Shown piece after piece: positions 20,011-28,673 of a DNA stretch of 64,000 nt (position 1 is its first letter; every line of letters begins with the position of its first letter). The DNA is from Proteiniphilum sp. (GTDB lineage Bacteria; Bacteroidota; Bacteroidia; Bacteroidales; Dysgonomonadaceae). The stretch is from assembly GCA_028709605.1 (NCBI GenBank), contig JAQVWR010000003.1, positions 4,913 to 68,912 of the forward strand, in the 5' to 3' direction. The translations under genes and the position numbers were made by a program. The notes beneath the pieces were generated by a model. It saw only the letters and a program-made list of their open reading frames with translations, made no database searches and was not told the DNA's origin.

Positions 20011-20040
20011 AGGCTGTCTCAGAACGAGACAGCCTTTTTT
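20011..20040 (+). terminator. Intrinsic terminator after pair 1
   Basis: The arms AGGCTGTCTC and GAGACAGCCT form a perfect 10-bp stem with a 5-base loop, followed by TTTTT. It closes the first SusC/SusD unit, so the second has its own promoter. Confidence 0.95.
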
Positions 20041-20622
20041 ATGCGCTGTTCCCGGCAATTCAAGCGACAGCCATATGCTCCCGTATAGCAATGATGTGCA
20101 TGTATCTATATTGGATTAAACAGCATTTCTTACTATCTTTATTTTACTTTAAACGCCATTCTGATGTTAAAATTGAGTTTTTTCGGGGGAACATGTTGCA
20201 AGATGTAATATATTATCTTATCTTTGTTGCCTTTAGGTTATAACATGCAGGTACATGCAGTTGTGAAAACAACAGAAAACAATCCGGATGTTGTACAGTG
20301 TTAAAAATTAACAACATGCACTCCTGTTGTGTGGCCTGAGTATATAATTTAGAAAATTTGTGATGAAATAGTTAGAAAAAATCATGTTTGAGATAAAAAT
20401 ATATGTTAATAGCTCGAGATGTTCTGTTTTCAAGGAGATCAGATTCCTCAATTACACCTGATGAGTTGAGCTGAAGAGCTTGTTTTTCCTGACTATTATG
20501 AAATAATGGGAGAAAGTTTTTAACCAAGACTTTAATGTATGGATTTCTTGTCAGAAAACCATGTGATTCCCTGTAAATATTGAATGATGTTATTATTGTG
20601 TTAATTTTTTTAAGTAGAGTTT
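20041..20622 (+). promoter_or_regulatory. Intergenic region and long leader of the second susC-like gene
   Basis: This 582-base stretch holds no supported gene. It contains a promoter (TTG 20196-20198, 20-base spacer, TATCTTTG 20219-20226). The transcript would then have a leader of about 390 bases before the ATG at 20623. Part of the leader (TCCGGATGTT followed by TACAG after one base) recurs in the leader of pair 1 near 15346. I recognise no known riboswitch or attenuator in it. Confidence 0.5.
20196..20226 (+). promoter_or_regulatory. Promoter of the second SusC/SusD unit
   Basis: TTG (20196-20198) and TATCTTTG (20219-20226) are 20 bases apart. This fits the Bacteroidota consensus apart from the first base of TTTG. 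Confidence 0.6.
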
Positions 20623-23600
20623 ATGAAAAGAAAACTAGTGATGTTTTTGTCCCTGTTCCTAATTGGGATGGGGATAGCGATGGCTCAGACACAGGTGCGG
20701 GGTACCGTGGTGGATGAGGACGGCGAATCAATAATCGGTGCAACGGTACAGGTTAAAGGAACTACACAAGGTACCGTAACGGACCTTGACGGAAATTTTG
20801 CTTTGTCTGCACCTGCAGGGGGGACGCTGGTGATCTCTTATGTGGGTTATGCTACCCAGGAAGTGGCGGTCAGTGCAAACCCTAAAGTGATTTTGATTAC
20901 TGACAGTGAATTACTGGAAGAGGTAATGGTGGTGGCTTACGGTACTGCAAAGCGTTCGTCTTTTACAGGCTCGGCTGCAGTTATCGACAGTGAAAAGATA
21001 TCGAAAAGACAAGTTGCGAACGTCACGAATGCTTTATCGGGTCAAGTGGCGGGTGTTCAGGTAACCAGAACCAATGGACAGCCGGGAACAACTTCGACCA
21101 TTCGGATCAGGGGTATCGGTTCCATGGCTGCTGGTAACTCTCCGTTATTTGTGGTGGATGGCGTGCCTTTCGACGGGGATATCTCTTCCATCAATACAGC
21201 GGATATTGAAAGTACTACTGTTTTGAAGGATGCTGCTTCAAACGCATTATATGGCGCTCGTGGAGCGAATGGCGTTATTCTCATTACCACAAAAAGCGGC
21301 AAAAGCCGTGAGCCCAAAATTACTGTGGATGTGAAATGGGGATCAAACAGGAGAGGACTGTCGAACTATGATGTGATAACTGATCCGGCCCTTTACCTGG
21401 AAAAAGCGTACCAGGCTATTTATAATGGGTTCCTGGGTACAAAAGATGACAACGATGTGGTCAGGGGGCCGGAAGAATCGTATCAATTAGCAAACAGGTA
21501 TTTACCGACCAATGAGAACGGCGGCGTAGGCTATCAGATATATACGGTTCCCCAGGGACAGAGCATGATAGGAATGGATGGAAAATTAAATCCGAAGGCA
21601 ACATTAGGTTACAGTGACGGGAAATTTTATTACAGACCGGACAATTGGTATGATGAGCTTTTCAAGAAAGACAACCTGCGTCAGGAATACAATGTAAGTG
21701 TTTCCGGAGGATCCGACAAAATAAACTATTTTGCTTCCGGAGGTTATTTGGATGATGCCGGTATTGTTGCCAATTCGGGATTCAAACGTTATTCCACCCG
21801 ATTGAATGCCGATTATCAGGCGAAGGAGTGGTTGAAGTTGAGAGCGAACGTCTCCTATACGAATTATGACATGGCTTCTCCGGCAACCCAGGAAGGTACC
21901 TCTTCTGCTAATTTATTCTATGTTGCCGATTACCTGGCTCCCATCTATCCGATGTATGTGAGAAATGCAGACGGAACCATCAAAATTGACTCAAGAGGTT
22001 ATACCGTGTATGATTTTGGTGACCGTACCGGAGGAAATTTTAATCGGACTTTTATGAGCGGATCAAATCCTGCGTCTATGATTGAACTTGACAAGCGTCA
22101 GTACCTGGCGGATGTATTTGGCGGCAGATGGGGGCTTGATATCGATCTGATGGAGGGCCTCAAGTTTACTTATAATCTTGGGACAGACTTTGATAACACG
22201 CGCTATAGCCGGCTGTATAATGCATTCTACGGACAATATTCCAGAGTGGGAGGTATTGTATATAAGGGAGCATACAGGACATCTTCCATCAACCATCAAC
22301 AATTACTCAATTACCACAAAATATTGAATGATGTGCATAGTCTCGATATCCTGCTGGGACATGAATCCTATGACTATCAATATCAGTATTTAATGGGAAG
22401 CAAAGAAAAATTGTTTAATCCGGAAATCGTTGAACTGGACAATGCAATCTTGAATCCTACGGCTGAATCATATACCGATAACTATGCTACTGAGGGATGG
22501 TTGGGAAGAGCCCAATATGAATATGACCAGAAGTATATTGTTAGTGGTTCATTCAGAAGAGATGCATCCTCCCGTTTTCATCCCGATAACAGATGGGGTA
22601 ACTTTGGCAGTGTGGGTGCTGCATGGGTTATGACGCAAGAAGATTTTATGAAAGACCTTGATTGGGTGAATTTTCTAAAATATAAAATCAGCTATGGTAT
22701 TCAGGGAAATGATGCCTTGCTTTATAATGATGGTGAAACCAATAACTACTATCCCTATTCCGATCAGTTTACCGTAAAGGAAAATAATAAGGATTTTGCT
22801 ACAACGATGACTTACAAAGGGAATAAGGATATCACTTGGGAAACCTCATATTCCTTTAATACCGGATTTGATTTCAATCTGTGGAATAATAAGTTAAGTG
22901 GCGGCATAGAGTATTTTAGCCGTAAAACAACCGATATGCTCTATTATATGCCGGTTCCCCCATCGAATGGCTATGCTACGGTTCCGATGAATATCGGATC
23001 AGTATTGAATCAGGGAGTTGAAATTGATTTGCGTTCAGATGTTTTTAAAACGCGAGATTTGGTTTGGAATGTTTTTGTGAATGGAACATTTTTGAAAAAT
23101 GAGATTGTAGAACTTGCTCCGGAACTCAATGGTGAGCTTGTTTCGGGTAGCCGAATCTATAAAGAGGGAAAATCGATGTATAATCTTTATATAAGGAATT
23201 ATGCCGGTGTGGATGAAAACGGAGTGGCTCTCTATTATAAAGACACAACAGATGCCCATGGAAATGTTATCGGCCAGGAGACCACAACTGAGTACAATCA
23301 GGCTACAAAATATGCTACGGGAAATATTCTTCCCACTCTCTACGGCGGGTTTGGTTCCAGCCTGAATGCTCACGGTTTCGATTTTTCTGTTTCTTTTGCT
23401 TACCAGCTGGGTGGACGAATGCTTGACTCCAACTATCAGTCTTTGATGCACTCCGGAACGACGAACAATGCCGGGACGAATTGGCATAAAGATATCTTAA
23501 ACGCTTGGACGGCTGAACAGAAAGACACGAAGGTACCCAGATTAAATGCGGTCGATCTTTATGCAAATTCAACTTCCGACAGATTCCTTAAAAGCTCTGA

Positions 23601-23820
23601 TTATTTGGATCTTACGAATATTACGTTAGGCTATACGTTGCCAGGGAACCTGATCCAAAAAACGGCGCTTGGCAGTCTTAGGGTATACCTGACAGCCGAT
23701 AATGTCGCGCTGTGGTCTGCAAGAAAAGGAATGGATCCGCGTAGATCTTACACTTCTTCAGGGGGTTATCGCTATTCAGTAATCCGAACAGTTTCCGGTG
23801 GGATAAGCATTCAATTTTAA
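20623..23820 (+). CDS. SusC/RagA-family TonB-dependent outer-membrane transporter (pair 2)
   Basis: 1065 residues with signal peptide MKRKLVMFLSLFLIGMGIAMAQ (cut after AQ). A carboxypeptidase-regulatory-like domain (about 24-105) precedes the plug (about 110-230, GTAKRSSFTGSAAVIDSEKI, LFVVDGVPFDGD, LYGARGANGVILITTKSGKS) and a long barrel ending SVIRTVSGGISIQF. There is no STN domain. The first ~60 residues are nearly those of the pair 1 SusC, while the barrels differ strongly, so the two probably take different substrates. It is translationally coupled to the next gene (TAATG at its end). Confidence 0.92.
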   Translation: MKRKLVMFLSLFLIGMGIAMAQTQVRGTVVDEDGESIIGATVQVKGTTQGTVTDLDGNFALSAPAGGTLVISYVGYATQEVAVSANPKVILITDSELLEEVMVVAYGTAKRSSFTGSAAVIDSEKISKRQVANVTNALSGQVAGVQVTRTNGQPGTTSTIRIRGIGSMAAGNSPLFVVDGVPFDGDISSINTADIESTTVLKDAASNALYGARGANGVILITTKSGKSREPKITVDVKWGSNRRGLSNYDVITDPALYLEKAYQAIYNGFLGTKDDNDVVRGPEESYQLANRYLPTNENGGVGYQIYTVPQGQSMIGMDGKLNPKATLGYSDGKFYYRPDNWYDELFKKDNLRQEYNVSVSGGSDKINYFASGGYLDDAGIVANSGFKRYSTRLNADYQAKEWLKLRANVSYTNYDMASPATQEGTSSANLFYVADYLAPIYPMYVRNADGTIKIDSRGYTVYDFGDRTGGNFNRTFMSGSNPASMIELDKRQYLADVFGGRWGLDIDLMEGLKFTYNLGTDFDNTRYSRLYNAFYGQYSRVGGIVYKGAYRTSSINHQQLLNYHKILNDVHSLDILLGHESYDYQYQYLMGSKEKLFNPEIVELDNAILNPTAESYTDNYATEGWLGRAQYEYDQKYIVSGSFRRDASSRFHPDNRWGNFGSVGAAWVMTQEDFMKDLDWVNFLKYKISYGIQGNDALLYNDGETNNYYPYSDQFTVKENNKDFATTMTYKGNKDITWETSYSFNTGFDFNLWNNKLSGGIEYFSRKTTDMLYYMPVPPSNGYATVPMNIGSVLNQGVEIDLRSDVFKTRDLVWNVFVNGTFLKNEIVELAPELNGELVSGSRIYKEGKSMYNLYIRNYAGVDENGVALYYKDTTDAHGNVIGQETTTEYNQATKYATGNILPTLYGGFGSSLNAHGFDFSVSFAYQLGGRMLDSNYQSLMHSGTTNNAGTNWHKDILNAWTAEQKDTKVPRLNAVDLYANSTSDRFLKSSDYLDLTNITLGYTLPGNLIQKTALGSLRVYLTADNVALWSARKGMDPRRSYTSSGGYRYSVIRTVSGGISIQF

Positions 23821-23840
23821 TGAATTTAATAAGAATCATT

Positions 23841-25487
23841 ATGAGAAAAATAAATCAATTTTATAATATCTTGCTTGCTGCATCGTTCATCCTTTTGGCA
23901 GGATGTGCCGATTTAGATTTAGAGCCGGAAGGATCGGTGTTTACAGAAAAGCAAAAAGAAGAACTTACCAAAATCGCACCTGAGAGATTACAGGCAGAGG
24001 TAAACGGTTTGTATTCAGGATTAATTAAATGTGAGTCTATCACTGATTGGTTTGGTGAGGAGAGGCACTATGACTTCGGATTTGCAGCTGCAGGCATCAT
24101 GTTCGATGCGTCAGGTCAGGATATGCTTTCGGAAAATTCAGGGTATAACTGGTTCCGGAATTCAATGCGATATACCGACAGAACAGCTCCCAGTGACATT
24201 ACCTATTTCCTGTGGAACTTGTTTTACAGCCATCTGAAGACAGCGAACAATATCTTGTTTACTGTTCCTGCCGACACATCCGATCCGTTGCTCAAAGCAT
24301 ATAGAGGACAGGCTTTGGCATCAAGGGCTTTTGATTATCTTCACCTGGTACAGATTTATCAGTTCACTTACAAAGGTCATGAAAGTGCCCCTGCTGTCAC
24401 GATTGTTACGGAAGAAACTACTCCCGAACAGGCGGCGAATAATCCCAGGGCAACCGTGCAGCAAGTGTATGATTTAATCATAAAAGATCTTGATGAAGCC
24501 ATTTCTTTGTTGGATGGTTTTGCTCGACCCGGAAAGGAAATGATAGACCAACAGGTTGCATATGGTTTGCGGGCAAGAGCAAATCTCAATATGGAAAAAT
24601 GGGCTGATGCCGCATCAGATGCCGAAAAAGCGATGGAAGGATTTACCCCGTACACTATTGAAGACGTTTCTAAACCTTCTTTTAATGATATCAACGCTTC
24701 TTCCTGGATTTGGGGAAGTGATGTGTCTGAAAACAATGACATTGTGCTTTCAGGGATCCTTAATTTCCCGGCGATGGTTTGTTCTCTGACCGGTAACGGT
24801 TATTCTCCCGCCTATGCCGGTAGATATATCAACAAAAAATTATGGGAGGATATTCAAGTCTCAGACGTTAGAAAGGGATGGTGGACAGAACCTGTTTGGG
24901 GAAAAGATAAAGACGGAAAAGATTCTATTGTAAATTACAAGACTCCTCTCGTGGATATGACATGGACAACCACGTATAACAATGAAGAGTATGGTGTGAT
25001 CGATTGGTTTGGGTGGAATGCTCCTTATCTGAATGTGAAATTTGGCCCCTACAAGAATGAGTATAATAATCCTACGAATGCGTGCGATCTTCCGTTGATG
25101 CGTGTAGAAGAAATGATACTGATCAGAGCGGAAGCACTGGCTATGGGGGGAAATCCTGCTCAGGCGAAACAGGTATTGGAAAATTTTGTAAAAACCTACA
25201 GGAATCCTACCTATGTGTGTGCGGCAAGCGATGCAAAGGGTATTCAGGATGAAGTGTGGTTCCAGCGCAGAATCGAGTTGTGGGGTGAGGGTTTTTCGTT
25301 ATTCGACGTGAAGAGGCTGAAAAAACCGATTTTACGGAGCGGGATAAATTTCCCGGAAGGGATCTCTTATAATCTCCCTGCTGAAGCGCCTATCCTGTTG
25401 TGGCTAATCCCGGAGGACGAGGTGAATGCGAATGAAGCGATTGATGAATCAACCAACAACCCCGTGATCGCCGTCCCTTCTGTGTAG
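23841..25487 (+). CDS. SusD/RagB-family nutrient-binding lipoprotein (pair 2)
   Basis: 548 residues from the ATG at 23841. An in-frame ATG at 23820 overlaps the SusC stop, but 23841 gives a clean lipoprotein signal MRKINQFYNILLAASFILLAGCADLD with Cys at about 22. SusD features: TEKQKEELTKIAPERLQAEVNGLYSGL, the helical QALASRAFDYLHLVQIYQFTYKG segment, and near the C-terminus CDLPLMRVEEMILIRAEALAMGG and VWFQRRIELWGEGFSLFDVKRLKKP. It should cover the pair 2 SusC barrel and bind substrate on the cell surface. It is larger than the pair 1 SusD and only distantly related to it. A terminator follows about 75 bases later. Confidence 0.9.
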   Translation: MRKINQFYNILLAASFILLAGCADLDLEPEGSVFTEKQKEELTKIAPERLQAEVNGLYSGLIKCESITDWFGEERHYDFGFAAAGIMFDASGQDMLSENSGYNWFRNSMRYTDRTAPSDITYFLWNLFYSHLKTANNILFTVPADTSDPLLKAYRGQALASRAFDYLHLVQIYQFTYKGHESAPAVTIVTEETTPEQAANNPRATVQQVYDLIIKDLDEAISLLDGFARPGKEMIDQQVAYGLRARANLNMEKWADAASDAEKAMEGFTPYTIEDVSKPSFNDINASSWIWGSDVSENNDIVLSGILNFPAMVCSLTGNGYSPAYAGRYINKKLWEDIQVSDVRKGWWTEPVWGKDKDGKDSIVNYKTPLVDMTWTTTYNNEEYGVIDWFGWNAPYLNVKFGPYKNEYNNPTNACDLPLMRVEEMILIRAEALAMGGNPAQAKQVLENFVKTYRNPTYVCAASDAKGIQDEVWFQRRIELWGEGFSLFDVKRLKKPILRSGINFPEGISYNLPAEAPILLWLIPEDEVNANEAIDESTNNPVIAVPSV

Positions 25488-25560
25488 AATCTGATTCTTT
25501 TCTATAGATTGTATTGAGTGGCCGTAAGTCGGCGGTCTCAATATCAGAAAAATTCAGCGA

Positions 25561-25594
25561 ACCCCAAAAGTTTTGATTTAACTTTTGGGGTTTC
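25561..25594 (+). terminator. Intrinsic terminator after pair 2
   Basis: The arms ACCCCAAAAGTT and AACTTTTGGGGT form a perfect 12-bp stem with a 7-base loop, followed by TTT. Confidence 0.9.
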
Positions 25595-25655
25595 TGTTGG
25601 TGCATCGTGCAGAACATTAACCTGGCGGAGGAAAAAGTTCGTTTTGAACAGTAGA

Positions 25656-25688
25656 TTTGATAATTGATCCTGAAATAGATTATCTTTG
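25656..25688 (+). promoter_or_regulatory. Promoter of the TPR-TM-HTH regulator gene
   Basis: TTTG (25656-25659), a 21-base spacer and TATCTTTG (25681-25688) match the Bacteroidota consensus. The predicted start near 25695 excludes the TTG codon at 25686 as a translation start and favours the ATG at 25713. Confidence 0.75.
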
Positions 25689-25712
25689 CTGCCATATTTT
25701 CAGGTTTTCACC

Positions 25713-27386
25713 ATGCAGCGAAGGTTCCTTTTGTTTGTGTTTTTATGCGTGCTCGTTTTCATTGTTTCCTGTGATCACGGGAAGGATGATGACAGGGTGG
25801 CTCGTTTACAGCAGTGGGATAACATGCTTGACCGCCATCCGAAAGCAGTTTCCGACAGTCTGAAAACCCTCGACAGAAATGCTCTCTCGCGCTCCGGGAA
25901 AGCATATTACGATTTGCTGAAGGTGATCTCAGACGATAAAACCTACGTGAATTTCACCAGCGACTCGCTGATCAATGCTGTCAGCAGATATTACAAGTCA
26001 TATGATTCGCAAAATATGAACTATATTCGTGCCCTGGCCTATCAGGGAATCGTGCGTACCCGGATGGGGGTGAAGGACAGCACGGTCTATGAACCCCTCC
26101 GTGAGGCAAACAGACTGTTTCAGGTCAGCACACAGCCCGATGCCTCTATAGGGTATATGATCAACTATTTCCTGGGGAACATTCATTATAATAATCGAAA
26201 TTTCTCTTCAGCTGATGATTATTTCTACTCTGCGCTTACTTATGCAGAACAGGAAAAAGATTCTGTGCATCGGTTTGATTCTTATCTGGCGCTTTACTGG
26301 AACCAGATGGGGCAAAAAGATTTTAAAAAGAGCAAACTCTATCTCGATACCCTTTCAACTTATTACAACCAGTTGCCCGGAAAAGATTATTTTATCTTAA
26401 ATGCGCAGTCAATCTATTATGACATAATCGGTGAGCCTGAAAAGGCTCTTGAAAAAGAGAAAGAAAAGTCTAAATTATACAATAAGCAAAATGAGAAGAT
26501 TGAGTTGTCGAGGGTCTATTTTAATATTTCCAACATATATTTAGGTCTTGAACAGTTAGACAGTGCCTTGTTATATGCTCGCGCATCTATTGAATTGATT
26601 GATGATCCCTCATACAGGCAAAATTACCTCTATTATCAGAATCTGGCACATATATCAGAAAAAATGGGCGATTTTGCGTTGTCCAACCAATATCTGAAAA
26701 AATCCATGGAGATGCACCAGTTGTCGTTGCGGGAACGGCTGGATGTGCAAATTGCAGAAATGGAGAAAAAATATGATTTGTCGGAAGCGGAGAACGAAGT
26801 ATTGCGCGCGCGTGCACAAACATCGAAAACGATCATTGCCGCGCTTATCCTTGGGATGATCCTGGTCGTCATGTCTATGTATGCTTTCTGGAACAGGCGA
26901 AACACCCATCTGAAGCTCTTGCATGCGGAGCATCAGGTGAAACAACAGCAATTGCAGGCCGACCTTCTGAAAGAAGAAGCGGCTAAACGAAAATGGCTTC
27001 TCCAGCTTTATAGTAATATTTCCGACCGGCTCACTTTCCTTCAGAACGAGTTCGAGCAGCTTGCCCAACGATATATTTCGGCGAACCCGAAGGTGCACAG
27101 GGAGATGCTGCGGATCCTGAAAAATACCGATACCGATTTGCGAGACATCACCAAAACACTCTCGCCCGATGACGAGACCTTTTATGCCTACACCCGGTTG
27201 AAAAATGAAGATGATTTCTTCAGCACGAATGAGAAATTGCTGTTGATGCTGCTGACCTGCGATGCCGACAACCGGCAGCTGGCTACCTTTATGAACACTT
27301 CGATCGACAGTATCCGGGTCAGAAAATCACAACTCAAGAAAAAAATGGCGGAAAAAGGATTGAATACTTCCATTTTCTCCGATTAG
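25713..27386 (+). CDS. Membrane-spanning TPR regulator with cytoplasmic HTH (SusR-like layout)
   Basis: 557 residues. The N-terminus MQRRFLLFVFLCVLVFIVSCDHG is a signal sequence with a lipobox-like VFIVSC (Cys about 20). Residues ~25-360 are helical TPR-like repeats (YYDLLKVISDD, IGYMINYFLGNIHYNNRNFSSADDYFYSALTYAE, RVYFNISNIYLGLEQLDSALLYARAS). A membrane helix at about 373-392 is followed by a basic coiled coil. The C-terminal segment (about 510-548) contains DNRQLATFMNTSIDSIRVRKSQLKKKM, which looks like a LuxR-type helix-turn-helix. The plan (periplasmic sensor, one membrane pass, DNA-binding tail) resembles SusR-like regulators next to SusC/SusD loci. Control of the two upstream pairs is inference from position. 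Confidence 0.75.
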   Translation: MQRRFLLFVFLCVLVFIVSCDHGKDDDRVARLQQWDNMLDRHPKAVSDSLKTLDRNALSRSGKAYYDLLKVISDDKTYVNFTSDSLINAVSRYYKSYDSQNMNYIRALAYQGIVRTRMGVKDSTVYEPLREANRLFQVSTQPDASIGYMINYFLGNIHYNNRNFSSADDYFYSALTYAEQEKDSVHRFDSYLALYWNQMGQKDFKKSKLYLDTLSTYYNQLPGKDYFILNAQSIYYDIIGEPEKALEKEKEKSKLYNKQNEKIELSRVYFNISNIYLGLEQLDSALLYARASIELIDDPSYRQNYLYYQNLAHISEKMGDFALSNQYLKKSMEMHQLSLRERLDVQIAEMEKKYDLSEAENEVLRARAQTSKTIIAALILGMILVVMSMYAFWNRRNTHLKLLHAEHQVKQQQLQADLLKEEAAKRKWLLQLYSNISDRLTFLQNEFEQLAQRYISANPKVHREMLRILKNTDTDLRDITKTLSPDDETFYAYTRLKNEDDFFSTNEKLLLMLLTCDADNRQLATFMNTSIDSIRVRKSQLKKKMAEKGLNTSIFSD

Positions 27387-27403
27387 GGGCCGTTAAATCC
27401 GTG

Positions 27404-27426
27404 TTGGTTAACATCCACGTAACCAA
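27404..27426. promoter_or_regulatory. Inverted repeat, possible operator
   Basis: The arms TTGGTTA (27404-27410) and TAACCAA (27420-27426) are a perfect 7-bp inverted repeat with a 9-base gap, about 65 bases upstream of the -7 box at 27492. CCGTTAAAT also occurs twice here (27390-27398 and 27446-27454). There is no T-tract, so it does not look like a terminator of the preceding gene. An operator role is a guess. Confidence 0.35.
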
Positions 27427-27467
27427 GCAAATAGCAGCTTTGTGCCCGTTAAATTTACAAAGGGGTA

Positions 27468-27499
27468 TTGTTTTTCATGTCCCGGAGTTGCTATATTTG
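27468..27499 (+). promoter_or_regulatory. Promoter of the secreted protein-AraC unit
   Basis: TTG (27468-27470), a 21-base spacer and TATATTTG (27492-27499) fit the consensus. The leader to the ATG at 27638 would be about 130 bases. Confidence 0.6.
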
Positions 27500-27637
27500 T
27501 GTCTGAAATTCATAAGTCATGAACGGATCGCAACGTGGAGGGAGCAAGGATGATGCCTCTCCCCGATAGGGAGACTCCGTTGACTTGGAAGAAGAAAAGT
27601 TCACCATATTTGTTGCATCATTTAAAAATAAAATCGT

Positions 27638-28054
27638 ATGAAAAAATTTATGTGCGTGTCATGTGTATTGTTTGTCTGTAATCTGTTGATGTTTCAGTTG
27701 TCTGCTCAAGATCCTGTACAGGATAGGATTGAATTAGGCCGGGAAGGCGGGACAACGCGCCTGGCTGGAAGCAACCGGATGATGATGACGATGAGTACTG
27801 CATCGGTCACTGCAGCCCCTGCCACAGCAGAAGCATTTGTAAGCAATGAGGTGATCACCATTTCGGTTCAGAACTATCGCGGGCCCGCATGGGTAGAGAT
27901 CATAGGAAGAGGCGGTTTCAGACAGAGCTATTTCCAGGTGTTCGACATGGGTTTTGAGGTGCTGAATATTGCGGAATTAGGCAAAGGCAGATACATGATC
28001 CGCATTACACTCGGGGATACCGTATACAAAGGTACCTATTACAAACGCAACTGA
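27638..28054 (+). CDS. Small secreted protein, DUF3244-like
   Basis: 138 residues. A signal peptide MKKFMCVSCVLFVCNLLMFQLSAQ (cut after SAQ at about 24) is followed by a Met/Thr/Ala-rich linker (about 48-70). A short beta-sandwich-like domain (about 72-138) contains VITISVQNYRGPAWVEIIGRGG and LNIAELGKGRYMIRITLGDTVYKGTYY. This ending, with strands closed by LGKGRYMIRI and YKGTYY, resembles DUF3244-type secreted proteins of Bacteroidota whose function is not known. It is one base before an AraC-type gene and clearly shares its transcript. Confidence 0.6.
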   Translation: MKKFMCVSCVLFVCNLLMFQLSAQDPVQDRIELGREGGTTRLAGSNRMMMTMSTASVTAAPATAEAFVSNEVITISVQNYRGPAWVEIIGRGGFRQSYFQVFDMGFEVLNIAELGKGRYMIRITLGDTVYKGTYYKRN

Positions 28055-28055
28055 T

Positions 28056-28535
28056 ATGGAAAAAATCAGGAGCAACATACACCCCGGTAAAGGGAAAAAA
28101 TACCTGCTGACCGATGTGGCGGCGTGTACTTTCACTTTCTCCGACGGACTCAGGAGCAACCTCGATGCGTCACCCGACAATGAGATCGTGATGGTAAAGC
28201 TGATTCCCCGCGTCTCCAAACTCAAAAGATTTGAGGAGCTGGTGCTGAAGAACTATTCCTCGGCGAAAAATATGAGTGATCTGGCCCGATTATGTCACTA
28301 TGACTGTCTGAGATCTTTTTCAAGACACTTTAAGAAATGTTTCGGACAAACACCCTACCAGTGGCTGCTGGAACGCAAAATGGAGGAGGTCCACTCGCTG
28401 GTACTCAGCTCTGATCTGACCGTGACCGAGATCGCATCCATCTATGGCTTTAGAAGTGTCTCTCATCTGGTCAACCTTTACAGCAAATGGTACGGCATTT
28501 CGCCTCATAAAAACAGGTTATCGAATGCGATTTGA
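28056..28535 (+). CDS. AraC-type DNA-binding protein with little beyond the HTH
   Basis: 159 residues. The C-terminal ~100 form a complete AraC/XylS domain with both helix-turn-helices: MSDLARLCHYDCLRSFSRHFKKCFGQTPYQWLLERKME, and LTVTEIASIYGFRSVSHLVNLYSKWYGISPHK. The N-terminal ~55 residues (ACTFTFSDGLRSNLDASPDNEIVMVKLIP) are too short for a usual cupin or receiver ligand domain. It therefore probably does not sense a small molecule by itself. It starts one base after the stop of the secreted protein. No target is known; autoregulation or control of the nearby SusC/SusD units are possibilities. Confidence 0.85.
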   Translation: MEKIRSNIHPGKGKKYLLTDVAACTFTFSDGLRSNLDASPDNEIVMVKLIPRVSKLKRFEELVLKNYSSAKNMSDLARLCHYDCLRSFSRHFKKCFGQTPYQWLLERKMEEVHSLVLSSDLTVTEIASIYGFRSVSHLVNLYSKWYGISPHKNRLSNAI

Positions 28536-28616
28536 CTCTCTCTTAGTTCAATGAATGGTTAAACACAATCTTTCTTTTATATTCGGATAACTGGCTTTTT
28601 ATGGTTCGGTGAAATG

Positions 28617-28649
28617 GAAAAGCGTCCCCACAGGGAGACGCTTTTTTTT
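28617..28649. terminator. Bidirectional terminator between araC-like gene and glgP
   Basis: AGCGTCCCC pairs with GGGAGACGCT (one bulged A) around an ACA loop. T8 follows on the plus strand and a T-run lies on the minus side, so it can serve both convergent genes. Confidence 0.8.
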
Positions 28650-28673
28650 CGGTTATAACCTGCCGGGAGATGA

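Noticed and set aside
25686..25712. TTG start for the TPR regulator
   Set aside because: It overlaps the -7 box of the promoter (25681-25688); the signal peptide starts at the ATG at 25713.
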